A DNA stretch of 64,000 nt, from the NCBI RefSeq assembly GCF_002356335.1, contig NZ_AP018165.1:3472001-3536000 (forward strand), given 5' to 3'. The notes beneath the pieces were generated by a model that was given only the letters and a program-made list of their open reading frames with translations, was not told where the DNA came from and searched no databases. Source of the stretch: [Mycobacterium] stephanolepidis. Lineage in GTDB: Bacteria; Actinomycetota; Actinomycetes; Mycobacteriales; Mycobacteriaceae. Below, one piece after another: positions 1-7,818 of the stretch. Made by a program: the position numbers and the translations under genes. Within the stretch, counting starts at the first letter, position 1. Each line of letters begins with the position of its first letter.

Positions 1-1183
1 CCGCAACACTCTCGAAGTAGTTCTGGATCTGACTGCCGGGGGCGAACACATGCGTCCAGTCAGAGGACAGTTCGTCCCGGTAACAGTAGTAGTGCGCGGG
101 AACGTCACACGTCAGCCCCGGATAAGCATTCTCTCGCCAAGTGCCCCCGACATTCTGGGTCTTCTCGAAGATCACAAAATCGTCGCTGCCCGCCGCGCGA
201 AGCTTCATCGCCATTGCCAGGCCGGACATACCAGCGCCAATGATCGCCACTCTGGGCAGGCCCGTGACCGGAGTGGGCCGAAACTCACGCGCCTTCCGTT
301 TCTGGACGATTCGGGTCGCCACTCGGTCAATGACCTCAATTGCGTTGCTCGCCGGGTGTGTCACGCGAACCGGCGCTCTCACCACCGCGTCGAGAACCAT
401 CGACACGCCCCTGTCGGCGGACAACTTAGGGTACCGATTCCAAGTGTCTTGCGCGGGTGCGATCATATCTGTTTGCGTCAGCGGTAAATTCACTGTGGTC
501 CAACGAATTCCATCTGCGAGCATCTCGGGGGCTGCAGAAAGCGCAAACTGGTCAAGCGCCCCTTTGGACGCCATGTAGGCGGCAAACCGTGGTGTGCCGG
601 CGAATTGAGTGCCGGCCGTTGAGACATTGATGACTTGGCCACCGCCGGTCTCGCGCATACGTTCGACGAGCGGCACGGTGAGCCAAGTAACTCCGAAGAA
701 GTTAAGTTGCATCACGCGCTCGTAGTCATGCATCCGGTTGGCGGATTCACTCACCGTTCTCCGGATTGATCGGCCGGCGTTGTTGATCAGCACGTCGACC
801 CCGCCATGCTCGTCCAGTACCTGCGCAACCAACGCAGAGACTTGCCGCTGGTCACTGAGGTCGCATCGGTAATACGAGGCGCGCCCCTCGGTGCTGCTCG
901 AATACTGGGCAAGTTCCTCGAGTAGCTGCTCACGCCGGGCGACCAACAACACGTGAGCGCCGGCCTCCATGAGCCGGAGCGCGGCGCCTCGTCCAATACC
1001 GGACGAAGCGCCCGTCACCAGGATGCGCTTACCCGACACCGCCAAACGTAACTCGTCCGAAAAGGTGCGCCCTGCCATCAACCGCCGCGCGCGACGGAAC
1101 TGACGTGCGAGATCTGCCTCGAGAAGCGCGTTATACGCCATATCCATTGAGCTGGTTGGCGTACTTTCACTGAGATCTGCCAT
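1..1183 (-). CDS. SDR-Baeyer-Villiger monooxygenase fusion protein (C-terminus beyond window)
   Basis: The reading frame starts at ATG 1183 and is still open at position 1, giving 394 residues. Residues about 50-300 form a short-chain dehydrogenase domain with the cofactor motif GASSGIG and the active-site pattern YMASK. At about residue 312 a second Rossmann fold begins with GAGMSGLA, followed by GGTWRENAYPG, the hallmark of flavin monooxygenases that convert ketones to esters or lactones. One polypeptide therefore joins an NAD(P)-dependent oxidoreductase to the start of an FAD monooxygenase. The start overlaps the end of the aldehyde dehydrogenase gene, so it is the last visible gene of the operon. 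The partner of the two activities and the substrate are unknown. The fusion is read directly; the missing C-terminus should hold the NADPH-binding half. Confidence 0.85.
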   Translation of the reverse strand, partial: MADLSESTPTSSMDMAYNALLEADLARQFRRARRLMAGRTFSDELRLAVSGKRILVTGASSGIGRGAALRLMEAGAHVLLVARREQLLEELAQYSSSTEGRASYYRCDLSDQRQVSALVAQVLDEHGGVDVLINNAGRSIRRTVSESANRMHDYERVMQLNFFGVTWLTVPLVERMRETGGGQVINVSTAGTQFAGTPRFAAYMASKGALDQFALSAAPEMLADGIRWTTVNLPLTQTDMIAPAQDTWNRYPKLSADRGVSMVLDAVVRAPVRVTHPASNAIEVIDRVATRIVQKRKAREFRPTPVTGLPRVAIIGAGMSGLAMAMKLRAAGSDDFVIFEKTQNVGGTWRENAYPGLTCDVPAHYYCYRDELSSDWTHVFAPGSQIQNYFESVA

Positions 1184-2594
1184 CGCCAAAAATCCTTTCG
1201 AGAATACGACTCATAATGCGCGGGTACGGTGGGGTCGCCACAGAGGCAACCGAGAACGGCAGTCGTGAACGCACAACTGGACGTACGTAGCTGAACGTGT
1301 CGAAGCCGTACTTGCCGTGGTAAGCGCCCATACCGCTGGACCCAATTCCGCCAAATGGCACAAAGGGACTCGCGAGTCCCAGCAGACCGTCGCCGATGCT
1401 CAATGAGCCAGATCGAGATGAGTTCAGCAGCGCTCGATACTCCCCTTGCTTCGGCCCGAACCAGTACATGGTTAGAGGTGAATCATGTTGTCCCACATAG
1501 CTGATGACTTCATCGATATGCTTATAGGGATACACGCAGAGCACGGGCGCGAAGACCTCGTCCTGCGACACCTGCATGTCAGGAGTGACACCTGTCAGGA
1601 TGGTGGGGGCAATCTTCCGCTCCGCGGCCATCACCGCTCTATCCGCTGTGCCGGATTCCCATCTCTTGGCGCCGCCGCGTTCGGCGCCCTCGATGAGCGA
1701 GAGCACTCGACGGTAGTTCTTGTCGTCGATGATCGAGGTATACCCGGGCTGTTCTGCGCGCAAGGGATACTGGCGTTCGGACTCGGCGAGGAAGCCGTGG
1801 ATGAACTCCTCCACATTGCCCTCCGGTACGAACACGTAGTCGGGACAGACACATGCTTGACCGCCGTTGAGCAGCCGCAGGTTGAATAGAACTTTCGAGG
1901 CGCGTGTGATGTTCCCCTGAGTTGCTATGACTGCGGGGTTCTTTCCGCCGAGTTCAAGGGTGACCGGCACAAGGTTCTTGCCCGCCGCGCTTGCGACCAA
2001 TGCGCCTACACGACGGGATCCCGTGAAGAAGAGGTGGTCGAAATTCAGCTGGCTAAACGCCTCGCCAGATCCATGCGGTTCGCTGAACACTGCAAGTTCT
2101 TCGGGCGCAAAATACTGTCGAACGATCTCCGTGACAACTTCCGCGGTAGCGGGTGCTTCTGGTGACTGCCAGAGCATCACCCGATTGCCTGCGGCCAGCG
2201 CCGACGCCGCCGGACCAAGCGTAAGTTCGGACGGAAAGTTCCACGGGCCCATTACGCCTACGACACCTTTGGGCTCACTTCTCGTGGTTTGGTCAATTCC
2301 ACACGCGCTGAGCAGTATTGATGGTCGTCGGACCTTCATCCAACGGCGCAGCTTTACGTGGTGGTAAGCCATATCGATGATCGGCGCCATGGCAAACAAT
2401 GTGCCGAACTCGCGGGATCGGTAGCCGAAATCCTCCGTTGCCGCGTCAGCGAGACGTCCGACGTTCCGATAGAGCATCGACCCGAACCGGCTGAGGCGAT
2501 CCTTGCGCACCGCCAAGCCGGGATAGCCGTCGCGCGCAAACGCGGCGCGCTGCAACGTGAGTAGATCCTCGGCGCCCAAGGCCATGTTGTCCAC
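1167..2594 (-). CDS. Aldehyde dehydrogenase family protein
   Basis: This 475-residue protein is an NAD(P)-dependent aldehyde dehydrogenase that would oxidise an aldehyde to its acid. It shows the cofactor-site pattern FTGSRRVG, the general-base motif LELGGKNP and the catalytic-cysteine region NGGQACVCPDYVFVP. The length and the C-terminal hydrophobic and basic tail resemble the coniferyl-aldehyde or fatty-aldehyde dehydrogenase branch. It starts next to the stop of the upstream SDR and overlaps the start of the SDR-BVMO gene, so translation is probably coupled. In context it would follow an alcohol dehydrogenase step after ester cleavage. Family assignment is firm; the substrate is inferred only as part of the ketone-degradation cluster. 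Confidence 0.9.
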   Translation of the reverse strand: MDNMALGAEDLLTLQRAAFARDGYPGLAVRKDRLSRFGSMLYRNVGRLADAATEDFGYRSREFGTLFAMAPIIDMAYHHVKLRRWMKVRRPSILLSACGIDQTTRSEPKGVVGVMGPWNFPSELTLGPAASALAAGNRVMLWQSPEAPATAEVVTEIVRQYFAPEELAVFSEPHGSGEAFSQLNFDHLFFTGSRRVGALVASAAGKNLVPVTLELGGKNPAVIATQGNITRASKVLFNLRLLNGGQACVCPDYVFVPEGNVEEFIHGFLAESERQYPLRAEQPGYTSIIDDKNYRRVLSLIEGAERGGAKRWESGTADRAVMAAERKIAPTILTGVTPDMQVSQDEVFAPVLCVYPYKHIDEVISYVGQHDSPLTMYWFGPKQGEYRALLNSSRSGSLSIGDGLLGLASPFVPFGGIGSSGMGAYHGKYGFDTFSYVRPVVRSRLPFSVASVATPPYPRIMSRILERIFGDGRSQ

Positions 2595-3610
2595 TAGGCC
2601 TCTCTCGTATCCAGAAACTGGCTGGCGGCCAATGACTTTGGATCACCACTGACAAACTCTTCTTGTGGGACAGCGCGCTCCAAACTCGCCCTGGTCTCAG
2701 GGATCGCACGCACGCTCCTTCGGAGAGCCTTCTCGATAGGAAACCGAAAGGCCACCGCAACAACATTGATGGCGTACATCGGACGCCACGCATGTGCGCG
2801 TGGCCGGTGCACCAGCGCGTGCGCCACACCCCATGCGGCCTCGTCAGCCGACTGACTCGGGAATCGACGTTGCACGTTCCCCGGTGCGCTCATCTTGGTG
2901 CGCACACTCCCAAGGTAGTACTGCGTGATGACTACGCCGTCCTGTGTCGCTTCCGGAGCCGCGGCTCGAAGGAACCAATCCAGTGCGATCTTCGACGCGA
3001 GATAGAAGCCCCACTTCGGGTTTGGCGGACCGAGAACGCCACTGGTCGATATGTTGACGATGTGCCCCGAACCACGAGCCCGCATGTACGGCAGGAGTGC
3101 CATGGTGAGCCGTACCGGTCCTATGTAATTGGCTGCGATACTCGCGTGGAGGTCCTTCGGCCGCCGGTAGGACAGGTGGATTGCCCGGTTGAGTGACTTA
3201 CCCGCGTTATGCACCAGGACGTCGACACGTCCGTACTTCGCCAATACTTTGGATGCAAAGCTCATGATTTGTGCGTCGTCTGCCAAGTCCATGGTGTGGA
3301 TGTCAACATGCCCGCCTGTGCGGCGTATCTTCTCGGCGACTTGCTCAAGCAATTGAGTGCTGCGCGCGCAGATCACCACGTATGCACCAGCTGCGGCGCA
3401 GTGGCTAGCCAGGCTTGCGCCTAGACCAGAAGATGCTCCGGTAATCACAACCACTTGTCCCCGCAGCGTCTGCTCCAGCAACGCTGGACTACGGAGCATC
3501 TTGGGCGAAGTGATCCGTCCCAGAAAACGCATCCACCGTGTGGAATGTTTGTTCTCCGCAGTTGCCGACCACGACGCGGGCAACACCAACTCTTCTGCAC
3601 CAGACATCAT
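2594..3610 (-). CDS. SDR family oxidoreductase
   Basis: This 338-residue classical short-chain dehydrogenase has the NAD(P) motif GASSGLGAS near residue 59, the NAG motif (HNAGKS), a serine in NISTSG and the catalytic pair in YLASK near residue 204. An N-terminal extension of about 45 residues and a C-terminal extension of about 70 residues make it longer than a minimal SDR, as in the mycobacterial SadH-like branch. Its ATG overlaps the stop of the ABC1 kinase gene by four bases and its stop abuts the aldehyde dehydrogenase start. In the operon it would oxidise an alcohol produced by ester hydrolysis. The substrate is not known. Confidence 0.88.
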   Translation of the reverse strand: MMSGAEELVLPASWSATAENKHSTRWMRFLGRITSPKMLRSPALLEQTLRGQVVVITGASSGLGASLASHCAAAGAYVVICARSTQLLEQVAEKIRRTGGHVDIHTMDLADDAQIMSFASKVLAKYGRVDVLVHNAGKSLNRAIHLSYRRPKDLHASIAANYIGPVRLTMALLPYMRARGSGHIVNISTSGVLGPPNPKWGFYLASKIALDWFLRAAAPEATQDGVVITQYYLGSVRTKMSAPGNVQRRFPSQSADEAAWGVAHALVHRPRAHAWRPMYAINVVAVAFRFPIEKALRRSVRAIPETRASLERAVPQEEFVSGDPKSLAASQFLDTREA

Positions 3611-4920
3611 TCGCCCACTTCTTCAAGTACGAACTCTGCCAGGTATTCGACGACTTCTGCATCCTTGGCGGGCTTCCACTTCGGTGCCAGTAGCTTCATG
3701 TACCGCTCCACGTACAGCAGCTGCTTGGCGATAAGAACCAGGTCCCGGGGAAGGCGAAGCCCATAGACCTGGCCCAGTTCAAGGATCTTTTTGCCCAATT
3801 CCTGGTAGGACACCTTGCTCAGCTCCGCCCCTGAGAGTGGTTCGGTCAGGGACCGTAGATCGCTCACCGCCTGGCCTGCGGCGACTGAACGTTTGACAGC
3901 ACCTAAAGCCACTAGATGCCTACTGGCGGCTAGCAAATCGTTGTTGATCACGAGGTCGACGATCAGTTTGCGCAGAAGCGAAGCTCGGTCGACGTCGAAC
4001 CGACCGACTATCCCCCAGTCCAGGAAGACCAAGACGCCTGACCTGTCGACAAGGACATTCCCCGCATGCAGATCCCCATGGAATACCCCAGCCTTGAAGA
4101 TCGACTCCAACAGCACCAGCAGCAGTGTTCGGATGGCTCTCGAGCTGTCCCCGCCGAAGCGCTCCTCGACCGCTTCTACCTCGTCGACACGCACACCGTC
4201 GATATACTCCATAACAAGTAGATTCGCGGTGGTGTACTGGCCGAACACCCCGGGGACCCGCGCATGATCAGCGAACCGCGATGCCCCGATAAACTCCGCC
4301 CATGCCGTCATCGATGCCGATTCATTGCGAAAGTCCAACTCGCTAAACAGATTATCGCTGAAGTCTTCCACAATGTCTCTAGCGGCGAGCATTCGCCCAG
4401 AAGGAAACAGCTCCAGCATCCTTGCCCCCACCGCCAGGATTCGAGTATCCGACACGATACGTTCCCGGATGGCGGGGCGCTGAATCTTGACCACCACCCG
4501 TTCGCCTGTGATCAGCGTGGCCGCATGAACCTGCGCTATCGACGCTGATGCCAAGGGTTGAAAATCGAACTGAGAGAAGATGTTCGCCACAGGCTCACCC
4601 AGCTCCCTATACAGCGTCTTGCGCACTTCCCCGGGGTCAGCGGGAGTCGCGCGATCGAGAAGTAGCTGAAGCTCGTTAGCCAACACCTCAGGAAACACAC
4701 CGGGCGACGAGGCCACTAGTTGGCCCAGTTTGACGTAAGTGGGACCTAGCGCCTCGAATCTCCTTCGCACTTCTGCCGCGGCAGGTCGAGAAATTGCCCC
4801 ACGAAACCGTTTCGAGAACAGCACATGGACTGATCCAATGCTCACGTGCCACGCAGTGCTCGCAACCCGGGATCCAGTTCTAGCAATCGACACAAGCATG
4901 TCGGTTACCGGACGCCCCAC
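3607..4920 (-). CDS. ABC1/UbiB/ADCK-type atypical kinase
   Basis: This 437-residue protein belongs to the AarF/UbiB/ABC1 family. It shows the family signature KLGQ near residue 65, the alanine-rich loop ASIAQVHAA, an invariant lysine in VVVKIQRP, ELDFRNE, the catalytic loop HGDLHAGN and LDWG in the place of DFG. Family members are ATP-binding proteins that support lipid or quinone metabolism; most do not act as normal protein kinases. Being embedded inside a beta-oxidation operon, with overlaps on both sides, is unusual and suggests a role in handling a hydrophobic substrate or in supplying a quinone-linked step. That role is inference; the family call is firm. Confidence 0.9.
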   Translation of the reverse strand: MGRPVTDMLVSIARTGSRVASTAWHVSIGSVHVLFSKRFRGAISRPAAAEVRRRFEALGPTYVKLGQLVASSPGVFPEVLANELQLLLDRATPADPGEVRKTLYRELGEPVANIFSQFDFQPLASASIAQVHAATLITGERVVVKIQRPAIRERIVSDTRILAVGARMLELFPSGRMLAARDIVEDFSDNLFSELDFRNESASMTAWAEFIGASRFADHARVPGVFGQYTTANLLVMEYIDGVRVDEVEAVEERFGGDSSRAIRTLLLVLLESIFKAGVFHGDLHAGNVLVDRSGVLVFLDWGIVGRFDVDRASLLRKLIVDLVINNDLLAASRHLVALGAVKRSVAAGQAVSDLRSLTEPLSGAELSKVSYQELGKKILELGQVYGLRLPRDLVLIAKQLLYVERYMKLLAPKWKPAKDAEVVEYLAEFVLEEVGE

Positions 4921-6077
4921 GACGACAGGACTCGCCGAATCTCTCCACTGTCCCGCGTGATCCCAACCGGATCCGCCAGACTCGTGCGCGAGAAGCGAGG
5001 TGCGGGCGCAGGGTGAGTGACACCGTCGATACTGAGAAATCCTCTGCGCGCCTGGTTATGTGGATGATGCTCAACTTCGTCCAGTTCAAGCACAGGAGTC
5101 ACACACGCGTCTGAATCTGCGAAGATCTCGGCCCATTCATCTCGGGTCTTCTCTTTGAGTTTGCCTGAGACCAATTCAAGAAGTTGAGGCCAGCCACGAC
5201 GGTCCAACTGAAATGGCAAGTCGGGGTCGTCGATCCCAAGCGCCGCCAGCAGCTCTGTATAGAACTGCAATTCGACGCAACCCACCGCTAGATACTTACC
5301 ATCGGCACATTCGTAGACGTTGTAGAAGGGCGCCGCGGCGCTCTCAAGAACGTTCTGCCCCGGCTCTTCGTTCCACAAACCTGCGCTGCGCATGCCTTGG
5401 AGAAACGCTGTGAACAGTCCCGATCCGTCGATCATCGCCGCATCAACGACCTGTCCCCGACCTGACCGGTCACGCTCCACGAGGGCCGCCGCTATGCCGA
5501 GCGCTAGAAGCATCCCTCCTCCGGCGAAATCACCGAGCATGTTGGCGGCGGGGTAGGCGCGACCGGCCCCGCGACCGGACACCGCCAGTGCTCCGGACAG
5601 CGCGATGTAGTTGAGGTCGTGGCCGGCCCTAGGCGCAAGCGGACCGTCCTGCCCCCAACCGGTGAGGCGGCCATAGACCAGTCGGGAGTTCCGATCTGTC
5701 AGCGCTTGCGGGCCCAGCCCTAGACGCTCGGCGACGCCCGGGCGAAAACCCTCGACGAACACGTCCGCCTGCTCGACAATATTGAGGAGCTCTGCAAGGT
5801 CGTCCTCACGTTTCACATCCAGCTCAATGACATACTTGCTGCGATCCAACGGCCCTTCCGGCGGTGCTATCCCTCTGTCAGCAGGTCCTTTTCGGTCGAC
5901 TCGCAAGACCTGAGCGCCCATGTCCGCCAAGATCATTCCGCAGAACGGAGCGGGCGCCAAGCCCGCCATTTCGACGACCTTGATTCCGCCTAACGGTCCC
6001 ACAAGTCCAGATCCTCCTTGCCGCAGTTTCGGAAGCGTGGCCGCTACCTGGTTCTTGCGAAAAAGACTAGATACCAA
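4905..6077 (-). CDS. CaiB/BaiF-type CoA transferase or 2-methylacyl-CoA racemase
   Basis: The 390-residue product matches the class III CoA-transferase family. It begins a typical domain at about residue 27 with LGGIKVVEMAG, contains GPFCG-like APAPFCGMILADMG and keeps the catalytic aspartate region NMLGDFAGGG near residue 180. Members either move CoA between carboxylic acids or epimerise 2-methylacyl-CoA. Next to FadD and FadE the racemase role fits a methyl-branched substrate, which needs the S isomer for dehydrogenation; this is inference. The N-terminal 25 residues precede the conserved domain, so the true start could be downstream. The gene overlaps the ABC1 kinase start by 16 bases. Confidence 0.85.
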   Translation of the reverse strand: MVSSLFRKNQVAATLPKLRQGGSGLVGPLGGIKVVEMAGLAPAPFCGMILADMGAQVLRVDRKGPADRGIAPPEGPLDRSKYVIELDVKREDDLAELLNIVEQADVFVEGFRPGVAERLGLGPQALTDRNSRLVYGRLTGWGQDGPLAPRAGHDLNYIALSGALAVSGRGAGRAYPAANMLGDFAGGGMLLALGIAAALVERDRSGRGQVVDAAMIDGSGLFTAFLQGMRSAGLWNEEPGQNVLESAAAPFYNVYECADGKYLAVGCVELQFYTELLAALGIDDPDLPFQLDRRGWPQLLELVSGKLKEKTRDEWAEIFADSDACVTPVLELDEVEHHPHNQARRGFLSIDGVTHPAPAPRFSRTSLADPVGITRDSGEIRRVLSSWGVR

Positions 6078-6089
6078 ACAAAATCGGCA

Positions 6090-7802
6090 CTATGACTCAA
6101 CTTCTCGCCGGACTTGACTTGAATTTTCAGGCTCGCCGGCCATCCTGACCAGCTCGCTCCGCAGGAGCTTGCCCGTCGAATTGCGAGGAAACTCCTTAAC
6201 AAATCGCACCGCGCGTGGGACCTTGTACCTGGCCAGATTGGCCCTGATGTACTTCTTGATCTCGTCCGCCAGATCTTGATCTTCGCCATGGTTTTCACTC
6301 GAGGATCGGATTACGAAGGCGTACAGGCGCTTGCCAAATTCCGGATCATCCACCCCAACTATTGCGGCGTCGCGAACGTCATCGCGCTCCAGGAGAAGAT
6401 TCTCGATCTCCTGCGGGTAGACGTTCTCTCCTCCGGAGACGATCATGTCATCCTCGCGGCCCTCCACGACCAGCAGCCGATCGGACGTGAAATGGCCCAT
6501 GTCGCCGGTGCACAGCAGCCCATCCACGCATTCCTTAACCCTGCCGTCCGTGTACGCAGAGAAGCTCAGCCCACTTGACACGAAAATGGCACCTCGCGTG
6601 TTCACGGCAGTGATCTGTTTGCGCTGCGCGTCATAAAGCGCCACCGTGCAGCCGACGGGTGGCCGGCCTGCGCAGCCGGGCTCGCGTTCGAGGTCTTCAG
6701 GGGTTGCCACTGTCGCAACGGCGACCTCCGTGGAGCCGTACAAGTTGTACTGAACTGGACCAAATATCGCCCGAGTCCGGCGGGCCAGATCCGGAGACAA
6801 TGCTGACCCGGCCGTGAACAACACGCGCAATGAGGAATGGTCATGCTTGGCGATCTCGGCTGCGCCGAGGTCAACAATTCGTCGCAACATGGTCGGAACA
6901 ACCACCAAGGTGTCCGCTCGGTATCTCTGGATGTTCTCCAGAGTCAGAACGGGATCGAACTTGCGCTGCTGAAAGACGAGCAGCTTCCCCATCGCGACGC
7001 CTAGCATCATCTGCGACAGCCCCGTGCCGTGAAAGCATGGGGCCGCGATAACCATGGCCCCACCGCGCGTCAGTGGAATCCTGTGGAGCAGTTGCGCAGA
7101 CATCAACGGTGAGACCCGTTCACGCGGAGCGCCTTTAGGTGTTCCTGTGGTTCCACTTGTGAGCAGCACCAAACCTCCCGGCCTGCCGCCCTTGGCAAGT
7201 GGAACAGTCGGCAAGTTCGACACAATGCGATCTATCGACATTGTTGGGTGCACGGGTTCCTCGCCTGGGTCTATCCAAGCGAGGAGTCTTTCCACGCGGG
7301 CCGGAAGGTGCGAAGCAAGTCCAGAAAACTCGCTATCGTGGACAATAAGAGAAACACCTTCACGATTAACGACATCAGCCAACTGTGGGCCGCCGAAGCC
7401 CGTGTTCATCAGCACCAAGCGGGCTCCGGCCTTGCCCGCAGCGAGCATGGACAACACAAGGCCGCGATGGTCGCGACACAGCACTGCGACAACTCCGCCA
7501 TCGCCGACACCAGCACGGCGTAGGTACCGCGCGAGTGCGTTTGATTGCCTGTCGATCTCTCGATAGGACATGGCGCCGCGCTCGTCGACGATCGCAGGGG
7601 CGTCAGGCTTCTGTCGCAAGGATGGCGCAAACGCGGCTACCAGTGCACCGTGCGATCGGGCAATCCTGAACGCATGCACTCCACCGACCAATCCAGAAGG
7701 TCGAAGAAATCCCCTGCGATAAAGCACTCCGACACTGATCGCCGTGTCACGGATACTCGATAGTGGTGTGGATCCAGATATTTTTGAAAGATACGACGCC
7801 AT
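6090..7802 (-). CDS. Acyl-CoA synthetase (FadD-type AMP-forming ligase)
   Basis: This 570-residue member of the ANL superfamily would activate a carboxylic acid to its CoA thioester using ATP. It has the phosphate loop TSGTTGTPKGAPR, the adenine motif YGSTEVA, the hinge region GREDDMIVSGGENVYP and the C-terminal lysine in NSTGKL. Length is normal for FadD proteins. It lies between the FadE and CoA-transferase genes with gaps of fewer than 20 bases. The substrate cannot be read from the sequence; the neighbours suggest the acid released after Baeyer-Villiger cleavage and aldehyde oxidation. The family assignment is firm. Confidence 0.92.
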   Translation of the reverse strand: MASYLSKISGSTPLSSIRDTAISVGVLYRRGFLRPSGLVGGVHAFRIARSHGALVAAFAPSLRQKPDAPAIVDERGAMSYREIDRQSNALARYLRRAGVGDGGVVAVLCRDHRGLVLSMLAAGKAGARLVLMNTGFGGPQLADVVNREGVSLIVHDSEFSGLASHLPARVERLLAWIDPGEEPVHPTMSIDRIVSNLPTVPLAKGGRPGGLVLLTSGTTGTPKGAPRERVSPLMSAQLLHRIPLTRGGAMVIAAPCFHGTGLSQMMLGVAMGKLLVFQQRKFDPVLTLENIQRYRADTLVVVPTMLRRIVDLGAAEIAKHDHSSLRVLFTAGSALSPDLARRTRAIFGPVQYNLYGSTEVAVATVATPEDLEREPGCAGRPPVGCTVALYDAQRKQITAVNTRGAIFVSSGLSFSAYTDGRVKECVDGLLCTGDMGHFTSDRLLVVEGREDDMIVSGGENVYPQEIENLLLERDDVRDAAIVGVDDPEFGKRLYAFVIRSSSENHGEDQDLADEIKKYIRANLARYKVPRAVRFVKEFPRNSTGKLLRSELVRMAGEPENSSQVRREVES

Positions 7803-7818
7803 AAGGGCTCACCCCTTG

